DNA from: an uncultured bacterium
GTDB taxonomy: Bacteria; Bacillota_I; Bacilli_A; RF39; UBA660
DNA length: 28,053 nt
Reading direction: 5' to 3'
Assembly (NCBI GenBank): GCA_900314225.1
Contig: OMUM01000086.1
Location: 1 to 28,053 of the forward strand
Shown here one piece after another: positions 7,604-14,438 of this stretch. A model generated the notes under the pieces. That model searched no databases. It saw only the letters and a program-made list of their open reading frames with translations, and was not told the DNA's origin. Both the position numbers and the translations under genes were made by a program. The number at the start of each line of letters is the position of its first letter. Positions within the stretch are counted from its first letter, which is position 1.

Positions 7604-7632
7604 TTGACAATGTTTATTTTAATTGTTAGTAT
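7604..7632 (+). promoter_or_regulatory. Strong promoter of the ankyrin-repeat gene
   Basis: A perfect TTGACA (7604-7609), a 17-base spacer and TAGTAT (7627-7632). The preceding AT-rich stretch (7470-7603) shows no gene or other recognisable element; its A/T tracts could act as an UP element. Confidence 0.8.
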
Positions 7633-7664
7633 AGAAAGGCATCACAAAAAAAGAGGTGTTTAAT

Positions 7665-8342
7665 ATGAAAAATGATAAACAAAATGTGATAAATGATATA
7701 TCTGATGATCCATCCCTGATTTTTAAATTAATTAAGAATGGAGAATATGAGAAAATAAGTGAATTAATAGATGAGAATTTAGTTGATGTAAATTTAGTGG
7801 ATAATCTTGGAAATGACGTTGTAACAAGGCTTTTAAAAGCTAAAGCATATGATTTAGTTATTCCACTTATGAAGAAAAGAAATTGGAATGTTAATCATCA
7901 AAATAATAATGGTAATACTTTTGGACATATACTTGCTCTCGATAATTCTATAAAAACAATTGAAATAGTAGATTTACTTACTAGAAAGACTAAGTTTTTA
8001 CCAAATATAAAAAATAATAATGGGGAAACAATATTGGATAGAGCAATTAATAATAATTATTTATGTGCAGCTTTTAAAATATTGGAAGATAAAAGATTTA
8101 ATTCAATAGATGTTAGTTCTTTTAAAAGATTAATTGATGTAAGTATAAATAATATTTATTATGGTAAATATTCTAAATTAAATAATTTAGAGATTATAGT
8201 AGATAATTTAGAAAAGAAAAAGCTTAATTCTAAGATGACTGATTTGATTAATAATATTAGTGATAATATGGATACTATTAGAAAAGATATTGTTAATAAT
8301 AATTCTAGGATATTAGATGGTTTAATTGATAGTCATATGTAG
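7665..8342 (+). CDS. Ankyrin-repeat-like protein
   Basis: A 225-residue soluble protein with three to four degenerate ankyrin repeats: around 20-50 (EYEKISELIDENLVDVN), 50-85 (NLGNDVVTRLLKAKAYDLV), 85-120 (NNNGNTFGHILALDNS) and 125-150 (NNNGETILDRAINNNYLCA). The C-terminal part looks helical and unassigned. There is no signal sequence or membrane helix, so it is probably cytosolic and binds a protein partner; none can be named from context. The start is ATG 7665 with AGAGGTG seven bases upstream; the in-frame GTG at 7656 overlaps that RBS. Its own consensus promoter and terminator make it a single-gene unit. Confidence 0.75.
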   Translation: MKNDKQNVINDISDDPSLIFKLIKNGEYEKISELIDENLVDVNLVDNLGNDVVTRLLKAKAYDLVIPLMKKRNWNVNHQNNNGNTFGHILALDNSIKTIEIVDLLTRKTKFLPNIKNNNGETILDRAINNNYLCAAFKILEDKRFNSIDVSSFKRLIDVSINNIYYGKYSKLNNLEIIVDNLEKKKLNSKMTDLINNISDNMDTIRKDIVNNNSRILDGLIDSHM

Positions 8343-8371
8343 TATTAGTATTTATTACTAATACTTTTTTT
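8341..8371 (+). terminator. Terminator after the ankyrin gene
   Basis: A perfect 10-bp stem (8341-8350 with 8356-8365), 5-base loop, then a T-run. It starts inside the TAG stop codon. Confidence 0.9.
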
Positions 8372-8372
8372 C

Positions 8373-8401
8373 TTGTATTATTTAGGTAATTTTGATATTA
8401 T
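8373..8401 (+). promoter_or_regulatory. Promoter of miaB-ricA
   Basis: TTGTAT (8373-8378), a 17-base spacer and TATTAT (8396-8401), with TG at 8393-8394 giving an extended -10. Transcription would start about 17 bases before the miaB ATG. Confidence 0.7.
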
Positions 8402-8424
8402 AAGTTAAGTTGAGGAGGGGTATT

Positions 8425-9834
8425 ATGCATTTACCTGATTATAAAGAAGCTAGAACTAGAGATAAGAGAAAATATAATAGAGTAAATTTTACGATAGATA
8501 AGACTGTTATTGGTAAATATAAGGGTAAGAAATATTTTATTAAGACTTATGGTTGTCAAATGAATGAACATGATAGTGAAAATATTGCGGCTATGCTTGA
8601 GGAATTAGGATTTAGTAGAGTTGATAATTATCTTGATGCAGATTTAGTACTTCTTAATACTTGCAGTGTTAGAGAGAATGCTCATAATAAAGCTTTTGGT
8701 ATGCTTGGTAGATTAAAACATTTAAAACTAGAGAAGAAAGATTTAATTATTGGTCTTACTGGTTGTATGGCTCAAGAGTCTGGTGTTGTTGAGGATGTAC
8801 TTAAAGATTATAAATTTGTTAATTTTGTTATTGGTACACATAATTTATATCAGTTACCTGAGGTAATAGATGAAGCTATTGTTAGTAATAAACAACAAAT
8901 AGAAGTATATTCTAGAGAAGGTGATTTAGTAGAGGGGTTACCTGTTGTTAGGGCTAATTCTTACAAAGCTTATGTAAATATAATATATGGTTGTGATAAG
9001 TTTTGTACTTATTGCATAGTTCCTTATACTAGAGGAAGAGAGAGAAGCAGAAAAAAAGAAGATATTTTGAAAGAAGTAAAGGAATTAGTAGATGATGATT
9101 ATAAGGAACTTATTCTTCTTGGACAGAATGTTAATGCCTATGGAAAAGATTTATATGACGATTATAATTTAGCTGATTTACTTGAAGATATAGCTAAAAT
9201 GAATATACCTCGTATTAGGTTTATGACTAGTCATCCATGGGATTTTACTGATAAAATGATTGAAGTTATTGGAAAATATCCTAATATTATGCCTAGTATA
9301 CATTTACCTGTACAGAGTGGTTCTAACAAGATATTAAAATTAATGGGTAGAAGATATACAAGAGAAAGTTATCTAGAACTATTTGATAAGATGAAGAAAA
9401 TAATTCCTGGAGTTACAATTTCTACAGATATTATTGTTGGTTTTCCAGGAGAAACGGAAGAGGACTTTCAACAAACTCTTGACCTTGTTAATTATTGTAA
9501 ATATGATAATGCTTATACATTTATCTTTTCTAAAAGAGAAGGAACCCCAGCTTGTAGGTTACCAAGAGAAGTGAGTGAAGAGATAAAAGAAGATCGATTA
9601 CATAGATTAAATGAAGTAGTTAATAAATATTTTTTAGAGAATAATAAGAAATTAGAAGGTAGAGTATTAAAAGTATTAGTAGAAGGAGAATCTTCTAAAG
9701 ATAATATGTATTATGGTTATAGTGAAACTAATAAGTTAATTAATTTTGTTGGTGATAATATTAAATTAGGAGATATTGTAGATGTAGAAATAGTGTCTGC
9801 TAAAACATGGAGTTTAGATGGAAGAGCTATATAA
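8425..9834 (+). CDS. miaB: tRNA-2-methylthio-N6-dimethylallyladenosine synthase
   Basis: A 469-residue radical SAM methylthiotransferase that adds a 2-methylthio group to i6A37 of tRNA. Three N-terminal cysteines for the auxiliary [4Fe-4S] cluster are present (Cys44 in TYGCQMN, Cys80 in NTCSVRENA, Cys114 in LTGCMAQ). The radical SAM CxxxCxxC is at Cys190/194/197 (GCDKFCTYCIVPYTRGRERS). A C-terminal TRAM-type domain spans about 400-469. AGGAGGGG precedes ATG 8425; an upstream in-frame TTG at 8410 overlaps this RBS and is not the start. The long tail before TYGCQMN matches Bacilli MiaB. It overlaps ricA by 17 bases, the same neighbour as in Bacillus subtilis. Confidence 0.96.
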   Translation: MHLPDYKEARTRDKRKYNRVNFTIDKTVIGKYKGKKYFIKTYGCQMNEHDSENIAAMLEELGFSRVDNYLDADLVLLNTCSVRENAHNKAFGMLGRLKHLKLEKKDLIIGLTGCMAQESGVVEDVLKDYKFVNFVIGTHNLYQLPEVIDEAIVSNKQQIEVYSREGDLVEGLPVVRANSYKAYVNIIYGCDKFCTYCIVPYTRGRERSRKKEDILKEVKELVDDDYKELILLGQNVNAYGKDLYDDYNLADLLEDIAKMNIPRIRFMTSHPWDFTDKMIEVIGKYPNIMPSIHLPVQSGSNKILKLMGRRYTRESYLELFDKMKKIIPGVTISTDIIVGFPGETEEDFQQTLDLVNYCKYDNAYTFIFSKREGTPACRLPREVSEEIKEDRLHRLNEVVNKYFLENNKKLEGRVLKVLVEGESSKDNMYYGYSETNKLINFVGDNIKLGDIVDVEIVSAKTWSLDGRAI

Positions 9835-10144
9835 GGCATTAGATGAAGTAATTTACTATATTACTGATTCAAAAGAATATAAACTTTGTTTAGAATTGAA
9901 AGACAGAATGAGTAGTAATAGTGATATTAATGATAAGATTGTTAAGATAAAAAAACTACAAAAAGAATATATTAAGAGTAATTATGATGAAGCAAAAAAA
10001 CAAGAGCTAGACAAAATAAATGAAGAATTATTAAAAATTCCAATATATAAGGTTTATTTAGATAACTTGGAAGTTGTTAATCAAATGATTGATTATGTTA
10101 AAGATAGTTTGAATGATTATTTTTATAAGTTATTTAATGAATAA
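9818..10144 (+). CDS. ricA: YlbF/YmcA family protein, probably RicA
   Basis: A 108-residue, mostly helical protein of the YlbF/YmcA family (helix around KALDEVIYYITDSKEYK, then the coiled-coil-like KIKKLQKEYIKSNY segment). In Bacillus, RicA (YmcA), RicF (YlbF) and RicT form a complex that aids Spo0A phosphorylation and guides RNase Y in mRNA maturation. The gene directly follows miaB, as ymcA does in B. subtilis, and that synteny is why I favour RicA over YlbF. It starts inside miaB (GGAG before the ATG), overlapping it by 17 bases. Only one cysteine (Cys23) is present, so the cluster ligation reported for Ric proteins may not be conserved. Confidence 0.78.
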   Translation: MEELYKALDEVIYYITDSKEYKLCLELKDRMSSNSDINDKIVKIKKLQKEYIKSNYDEAKKQELDKINEELLKIPIYKVYLDNLEVVNQMIDYVKDSLNDYFYKLFNE

Positions 10145-10169
10145 AAAGTACTATAATTAGTACTTTTTT
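10143..10169. terminator. Bidirectional terminator between ricA and the PLC-like gene
   Basis: A perfect 10-bp stem (10143-10152 with 10159-10168), 6-base loop, with As on the left arm and Ts on the right. It can therefore end both the rightward ricA transcript and the leftward one; each gene's stop codon lies in it. Confidence 0.9.
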
Positions 10170-10780
10170 AGTTCTTCTTTTATTTTTATTATGGTATTAT
10201 TTATAAATTTTTCTACTATATAGGTATCAAATGTATATGTTCTTTCTCTTTTAGAGTTTTCAATTATAATTCCCATTTTATTTATTAAGATGTTTAATTT
10301 ATCTATTGGTATTTCATCTATTTTTGTTTTTGGCTTTTTAAATTCTTCATAAAATAAAGATAAATCTAAATTATGATTTTCGATTAAATCAATGTTTATA
10401 TTAGTATAATCAGAATAAATCATATGAGTTATTTGATCTGGTGTTGTTTGCATGATTGTTCCATCTAATAATTTTATGGAATTATTTGATTCAATGTTTG
10501 GTATAAAATCTTCATACCATAATTTATCTGTATATAAGTGAATAAAATAACCTAATTCAAAATCATTTTTTTTAAATTTTTTATATTTATTTACAAATAA
10601 ATTAATATTTGGTATATCTTGTGGAGAATTTATTATGAAATGTGATTTGTCTTTGGTCTCACCGATTTGTTTTGCTAGATCTGGTGCGATTGCTCCTAGA
10701 TAGTAATCTTTTTTATATTTAATATTTAAGTTTTTTTCTAACTCTTTTGCGACTGCTAGATGAATAACAGCTGATGCCAT
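10157..10780 (-). CDS. Putative zinc-dependent phospholipase C-like protein
   Basis: A 207-residue protein resembling the zinc-dependent phospholipase C family: IHLAVAKELEKNL at the N-terminus, DYYLGAIAPDLAK, SHFI, and GYFIHLYTDKLWYEDF. The His/Asp residues in these motifs fit the metal ligands of that fold. There is no signal peptide, so the secreted-toxin role of the namesake does not apply; a cytosolic metal-dependent hydrolase is more likely. The start is ATG at 10780 (minus strand) with AGGAGG nine bases upstream; the in-frame TTG at 10789 abuts the RBS. It runs opposite to its neighbours, separating ricA from cotE, which are adjacent in B. subtilis. Confidence 0.6.
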   Translation of the reverse strand: MASAVIHLAVAKELEKNLNIKYKKDYYLGAIAPDLAKQIGETKDKSHFIINSPQDIPNINLFVNKYKKFKKNDFELGYFIHLYTDKLWYEDFIPNIESNNSIKLLDGTIMQTTPDQITHMIYSDYTNINIDLIENHNLDLSLFYEEFKKPKTKIDEIPIDKLNILINKMGIIIENSKRERTYTFDTYIVEKFINNTIIKIKEELKKY

Positions 10781-10804
10781 ATTAATCAACCTCCTATTAT
10801 ATAT

Positions 10805-10813
10805 AGTATATCA
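10805..10813 (-). promoter_or_regulatory. Extended -10 promoter of the PLC-like gene (minus strand)
   Basis: On the minus strand, TG-A-TATACT lies about 25 bases before the ATG. The same divergent gap must also carry a cotE promoter; TATAGT at 10851-10856 is only a weak candidate for it. Confidence 0.5.
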
Positions 10814-10866
10814 TAAATAATTGTATTTTTAATTTATTTGTTGCATAAATTATAGTGGAGGTATAT

Positions 10867-11388
10867 ATGACTAATTATAGAGAAATTGTTACTAAAGCTG
10901 TAATATCTAAAGGTAAAAAATTGTTTACCAGCAATCATTCTGTTGAAGCTAATAATCCTTCAACTATACTTGGTTGTTGGGTAATTAATCATAATTTTAA
11001 TGGTAAAATTGTTGATAATAAAATTGTAATAGATGGTAGTTATGATGTTAATATTTGGTATTCTAGTGATAATGATACTAAGACAGAAGTAGTAACTGAT
11101 ATTAATACTTATCATGAAGTTGTTAATATGCGAGAGCATGAAGAAGTTGATGATGAAGAAATAATTGTTAGGAGTTTGAAACAACCTATTTGTGTTAAAG
11201 CTGAAATAGAAAATAATACTATTAATTATACGATTGAAAAAGAACTTGGAATAGAGTTAGTTGGAGATATAAAAGTTAAAATAGAAGCTAATTTAGAAGA
11301 AGATCCTTGGGATGAAATTGAAGATACTACTAATGTAGATAAAGGCATTGATAATGTCAATGATAATTTTATAGATGAAGCTATTTGA
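10867..11388 (+). CDS. cotE: Spore outer-coat morphogenetic protein CotE homologue
   Basis: A 173-residue protein recognisable as CotE: NYREIVTKAVISKGKK, PSTILGCWVINHNF, VIDGSYDVNIWYSSDNDTKT, and EEIIVRSLKQPICVKAEI, ending in an acidic tail as in Bacillus CotE (about 180 residues). In Bacillus it organises the outer spore coat and is made in the mother cell. GTGGAGG precedes ATG 10867. Location after miaB-ricA matches B. subtilis order apart from the inserted minus-strand gene. Whether this organism makes spores cannot be told from the window. I saw no clear SigE/SigK-type promoter. Confidence 0.9.
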   Translation: MTNYREIVTKAVISKGKKLFTSNHSVEANNPSTILGCWVINHNFNGKIVDNKIVIDGSYDVNIWYSSDNDTKTEVVTDINTYHEVVNMREHEEVDDEEIIVRSLKQPICVKAEIENNTINYTIEKELGIELVGDIKVKIEANLEEDPWDEIEDTTNVDKGIDNVNDNFIDEAI

Positions 11389-11413
11389 CTTTATTAAATA
11401 AATGATTTATAAT
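11385..11413 (+). promoter_or_regulatory. Promoter of the DUF3419-like gene
   Basis: TTGACT (11385-11390), a 17-base spacer and a perfect TATAAT (11408-11413). The -35 box overlaps the cotE stop codon (11386-11388). No terminator follows cotE. Confidence 0.85.
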
Positions 11414-11438
11414 ATGCATCAATTTTAGGGGTGTAATT

Positions 11439-12275
11439 ATGAATTTTAATGAAATAGAAGAGGATGTTTTACAAACTGGTAACTTGTTATTTGATGAGTT
11501 TTCTTTTTCAAAATATGATATTATATATAAACATACTAATGAATATTTAAAAAAGTTATTTAATCATTTTGATTTTAATAGTAAAGATGTTTTAACAGTA
11601 CTTGCTTCATCAGATCAACTATTTAATATTTTGGCTAAAGGGACAAAAAATGTTGATACTTTTGATATTAATAAACTTACTAAATATTTTTATTATTTGA
11701 GAAAATGGAATATTATTTATAATAAGAAATACTATTTACCAGAGGATTTGCGAGGATCATTTATACATGATTTGTTAGACAAAGTTAATGTAAAAACAGA
11801 AAAAGAAAAGAATGCTTATTGTTTCTGGGATAAACTTACAAGAACTTATCCATCATTCTTAGTAAAAAGATTATTTTTTAATAGTTCTCGTATACATAAA
11901 GATAATTATTGTGATGTAAATGATATTTATGATAAAATTATTAATTATAACTTAGATTTTAAGCAAATGGATATTAGTGATGAAATAAATGCTTCTAAGA
12001 AATATGATTATATTATTACTTCAAATATATCTGAGTATTTTCCTGATGATTATGATAGACTTGTTAGATATAGAGATAATCTTTATAAATTACTTAAAGA
12101 TGATGGCAAAGTTATTTCATCTCATCTTATTAATAATTTTGTTCCATATAGTGAAAGAAAAGTATTTAAAGATAAATTTGATTTGTATGATTTACCAATG
12201 TATTTAGATTCTTATAGTCATAATTATTATACTAGTGGATATTGTTATACTAAGAAAGATGTCAACAAAAAATAG
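11439..12275 (+). CDS. Putative DUF3419-type SAM-dependent transferase
   Basis: A 278-residue protein with a Rossmann-like SAM-binding pattern: DVLTVLASSDQLFNIL (motif I position, near 49-64), TKNVDTFDINKLTKYF (acidic end of strand 2), and YDYIITSNISEYF (motif IV position). This arrangement resembles DUF3419/BtaA proteins, which move the 3-amino-3-carboxypropyl group of SAM to an acceptor such as diacylglycerol. The glycine-rich loop is poor (ASSD in place of GxG), so the substrate and even activity are uncertain. AGGGGTG lies before the ATG. It has its own consensus promoter. The stop codon is inside the terminator loop that doubles as part of the rpsP promoter. Confidence 0.55.
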   Translation: MNFNEIEEDVLQTGNLLFDEFSFSKYDIIYKHTNEYLKKLFNHFDFNSKDVLTVLASSDQLFNILAKGTKNVDTFDINKLTKYFYYLRKWNIIYNKKYYLPEDLRGSFIHDLLDKVNVKTEKEKNAYCFWDKLTRTYPSFLVKRLFFNSSRIHKDNYCDVNDIYDKIINYNLDFKQMDISDEINASKKYDYIITSNISEYFPDDYDRLVRYRDNLYKLLKDDGKVISSHLINNFVPYSERKVFKDKFDLYDLPMYLDSYSHNYYTSGYCYTKKDVNKK

Positions 12276-12289
12276 TTGACATCTTTTTT
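12255..12289 (+). terminator. Terminator overlapping the rpsP promoter
   Basis: A 12-bp stem (12255-12266 with 12275-12286) including the trailing As/Ts, an 8-base loop and Ts to 12289. The right arm contains TTGACA at 12276-12281, the -35 box of the next gene. Confidence 0.92.
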
Positions 12290-12304
12290 CTTATAAGATA
12301 TACT
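12276..12304 (+). promoter_or_regulatory. rpsP promoter with its -35 box inside a terminator hairpin
   Basis: A perfect TTGACA (12276-12281), a 17-base spacer and TATACT (12299-12304). The -35 lies in the right arm of the preceding terminator and one base after the upstream stop codon. Confidence 0.85.
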
Positions 12305-12334
12305 AATCATGTTATTTAGAAATGGAGGGATATT

Positions 12335-12607
12335 ATGGCAGTTAAATTAAGATTAACTAGAATGGGTGCTAAAAAGAAACCTACTTATAGGATTGTTGCT
12401 ACTGATTCTCGTAGACCTAGAGATGGTGAATATTTAGAGTTAATTGGTACTTATGCTCCAGTTGGAGATTGCAAAGTAAGAATTGATGAAGAAAAAGCTT
12501 TAAAGTGGTTAAATGCTGGTGCTCAACCTACTGATACAGTAAGAAATTTACTTAGCAAAGAAGGAATTATTAAAAAATTTACTGATTCTAAACGTGAGGC
12601 TAAGTAA
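12335..12607 (+). CDS. rpsP: 30S ribosomal protein S16
   Basis: A 90-residue protein matching bS16 throughout: VKLRLTRMGAKKKPTYRIV at the N-terminus, DSRRPRDGEYLELIGTY, and AQPTDTVRNLLSKEG. It is a component of the small subunit needed for 16S folding. GGAGGG precedes the ATG. It heads a two-gene unit with khpA, as in Bacillus; the usual following genes rimM, trmD and rplS are absent here. Confidence 0.98.
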   Translation: MAVKLRLTRMGAKKKPTYRIVATDSRRPRDGEYLELIGTYAPVGDCKVRIDEEKALKWLNAGAQPTDTVRNLLSKEGIIKKFTDSKREAK

Positions 12608-12609
12608 TT

Positions 12610-12858
12610 ATGAGTTTAGTAGAATTAACTGAAGAAATAGTAAAATCATTAGTATCTAATACTGATGGTGTAAAAGTAAAAGAATTTCCTACAGATGAGG
12701 AAAATACTGTACTTATTCAGATTATAGTAGATGAAGCTGATATGGGAAGAGTTATCGGAAAGAATGGTAGAACTGCAAACGCAATTAGAACTTTAGTACA
12801 AGCTAGTTCTTCACTTCACGATAATAAATATGTTAAAATTAATATTGATAAGTTTTAG
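12610..12858 (+). CDS. khpA: KH-domain RNA-binding protein KhpA
   Basis: An 82-residue single KH-domain protein with the RNA-binding GxxG loop in RVIGKNGRTANAIRTL (about 46-61). It is known as YlqC in Bacillus and KhpA in Streptococcus, where it works with KhpB/Jag in RNA control of cell division and elongation. It starts two bases after the rpsP stop codon with GAGG inside the rpsP end, so translation is coupled. The stop codon is at the edge of a terminator. Confidence 0.92.
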   Translation: MSLVELTEEIVKSLVSNTDGVKVKEFPTDEENTVLIQIIVDEADMGRVIGKNGRTANAIRTLVQASSSLHDNKYVKINIDKF

Positions 12859-12883
12859 GAAAGTTAAAATAACTTTTCTTTTT
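12858..12883 (+). terminator. Terminator after khpA
   Basis: A 9-bp stem with one G-U (12858-12866 with 12870-12878), a tight AAA loop, and five Ts. It begins at the last base of the khpA stop codon. Confidence 0.7.
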
Positions 12884-12896
12884 CTTTTATTTGTTA

Positions 12897-12902
12897 TATA
12901 AT
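12897..12902 (+). promoter_or_regulatory. Candidate -10 box for uppS-cdsA-rseP
   Basis: TATAAT lies 17 bases before the uppS ATG. The only -35-like sequence at 17-base spacing is TTTTCT (12874-12879), in the khpA terminator, and it is poor. Read-through from khpA is an alternative. Confidence 0.4.
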
Positions 12903-12919
12903 TTTTAAGAGGTTATGTT

Positions 12920-13648
12920 ATGAAAGATGAATTAATTATTCCAAATCATGTTGGTATTATCATGGATGGAAATGGAAGATGGGCTAAAGAGCGTGGCATG
13001 GTAAGGACCATGGGTCATAAAAATGCTGTTAAGACATTAAAAAATCTTTGTATTCATATGGCTGATGTAGGAGTTAAATATTGCTCTTTATATGCTTTTT
13101 CGACGGAGAATTTTAAAAGAGAAAAAAGCGAAGTAAACTATTTAATGAATTTATTTATTGAATCATTTAAAAAAGAATTTGATTTTATAAAAGAAAAACA
13201 TATAAAAGTAGTATTTTCTGGTAGGAGAAAACCTTTACCTGATAAAGTATTAGAAGCAATGGATGAATTGGTTAGAGATACTAAGAATTATACTAATTTA
13301 GTTTTAAATATATGTTTGAATTATGGTTCTCATGCAGAAATTGTTGATACAACAAAAAAAATATGTGAATTATATAAAAACAATCAAATTACTTTAGATG
13401 ATATTAATGAAGAATTTATTAGTCGTAATTTATATCAAGATTTACCACCACTTGATTTTGTTATTAGAACTAGTGGTGAACTTAGATTAAGTAATTTTAT
13501 GATGTGGCAAGCAAGTTATGCTGAATTTTATTTTCCTAAGGTATATTTTCCGGATTTTAATGAAGCTGAATTTGATAAAGCTATAATAGAATTTAATAAA
13601 AGAAATAGAAGATTTGGAGGAATAAAAGATGAAAAAAAGAGTTCTTAG
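12920..13648 (+). CDS. uppS: Undecaprenyl diphosphate synthase
   Basis: A 242-residue cis-prenyltransferase that builds the C55 lipid carrier for peptidoglycan and other envelope polymers. Signatures: NHVGIIMDGNGRWAKERG at the N-terminus with the catalytic Asp, YAFSTENFKR, and the C-terminal RTSGELRLSNFMMWQASYAE that binds diphosphate. Length is typical. AAGAGG lies before the ATG. It overlaps cdsA by 20 bases, with the cdsA RBS inside its end. Confidence 0.96.
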   Translation: MKDELIIPNHVGIIMDGNGRWAKERGMVRTMGHKNAVKTLKNLCIHMADVGVKYCSLYAFSTENFKREKSEVNYLMNLFIESFKKEFDFIKEKHIKVVFSGRRKPLPDKVLEAMDELVRDTKNYTNLVLNICLNYGSHAEIVDTTKKICELYKNNQITLDDINEEFISRNLYQDLPPLDFVIRTSGELRLSNFMMWQASYAEFYFPKVYFPDFNEAEFDKAIIEFNKRNRRFGGIKDEKKSS

Positions 13649-14426
13649 TGCAATATTATTGGTTGCGATATTTGTACCTTTCTTATTAATTGGTGGAATA
13701 ACTTTTTCAGTATTTATGTCCATTATTGGATTACTTGGATTTTATGAATTACTTAAGGTTAGAGAATCTAAAAATGAATTTCCTATATGGTTAAAAATAA
13801 TTGCTTATATTATAGTACTTGGTTTTTGTATGAATAATGTTAATTCAATAGAATTTCATTATACTTTTGACTATAGAGTAGTAGCATTTATAATATTTAT
13901 GTTTCTTGTTCCTATGGTATTTATTGATGATAATAAAAAATATAATATAAATGATGCTTTATTTTTAATAGGAGCAATATTATTTATAGGATTAAGTTTT
14001 AATTTATTAATAATAATACGTAATTATGATATTAATTATATAATTTATTTATTACTTATAACTACTTTAACTGATACATTTGCTTTATTTACTGGTAAAC
14101 TTGTAGGTAGACATAAATTAACTGATATAAGTCCTAAAAAAACAATAGAGGGATCAATTGGTGGTACTATTATTGGTACTATTGTTCCAACGGCTTTCTA
14201 TTTTACAGTAATTAGTTCTAATATTTCTTTAGTAGTTTTAATATTAATAACTTTCTTATTAAGTATTGTAGGACAAATTGGTGATTTAGTATTTTCTTCT
14301 ATTAAGAGATTTTATGGAGTAAAAGATTTCTCTAATTTAATTCCTGGTCATGGAGGTATTCTTGATAGATTTGATAGTTTAATATTTGTTACTCTTGCAT
14401 TTATTTTAATAAAAGGAATTATATAA
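13629..14426 (+). CDS. cdsA: Phosphatidate cytidylyltransferase
   Basis: A 265-residue polytopic membrane enzyme making CDP-diacylglycerol from CTP and phosphatidate for phospholipid synthesis. Family signature: SPKKTIEGSIGG, then GQIGDLVFSSIKR and FSNLIPGHGGILDRFDS near the C-terminus, with about seven hydrophobic helices before and around it. GGAGG in the uppS end precedes the ATG. In most Bacilli dxr follows cdsA; here rseP follows directly. Confidence 0.95.
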   Translation: MKKRVLSAILLVAIFVPFLLIGGITFSVFMSIIGLLGFYELLKVRESKNEFPIWLKIIAYIIVLGFCMNNVNSIEFHYTFDYRVVAFIIFMFLVPMVFIDDNKKYNINDALFLIGAILFIGLSFNLLIIIRNYDINYIIYLLLITTLTDTFALFTGKLVGRHKLTDISPKKTIEGSIGGTIIGTIVPTAFYFTVISSNISLVVLILITFLLSIVGQIGDLVFSSIKRFYGVKDFSNLIPGHGGILDRFDSLIFVTLAFILIKGII

Positions 14427-14438
14427 GGAGGGATTTGT

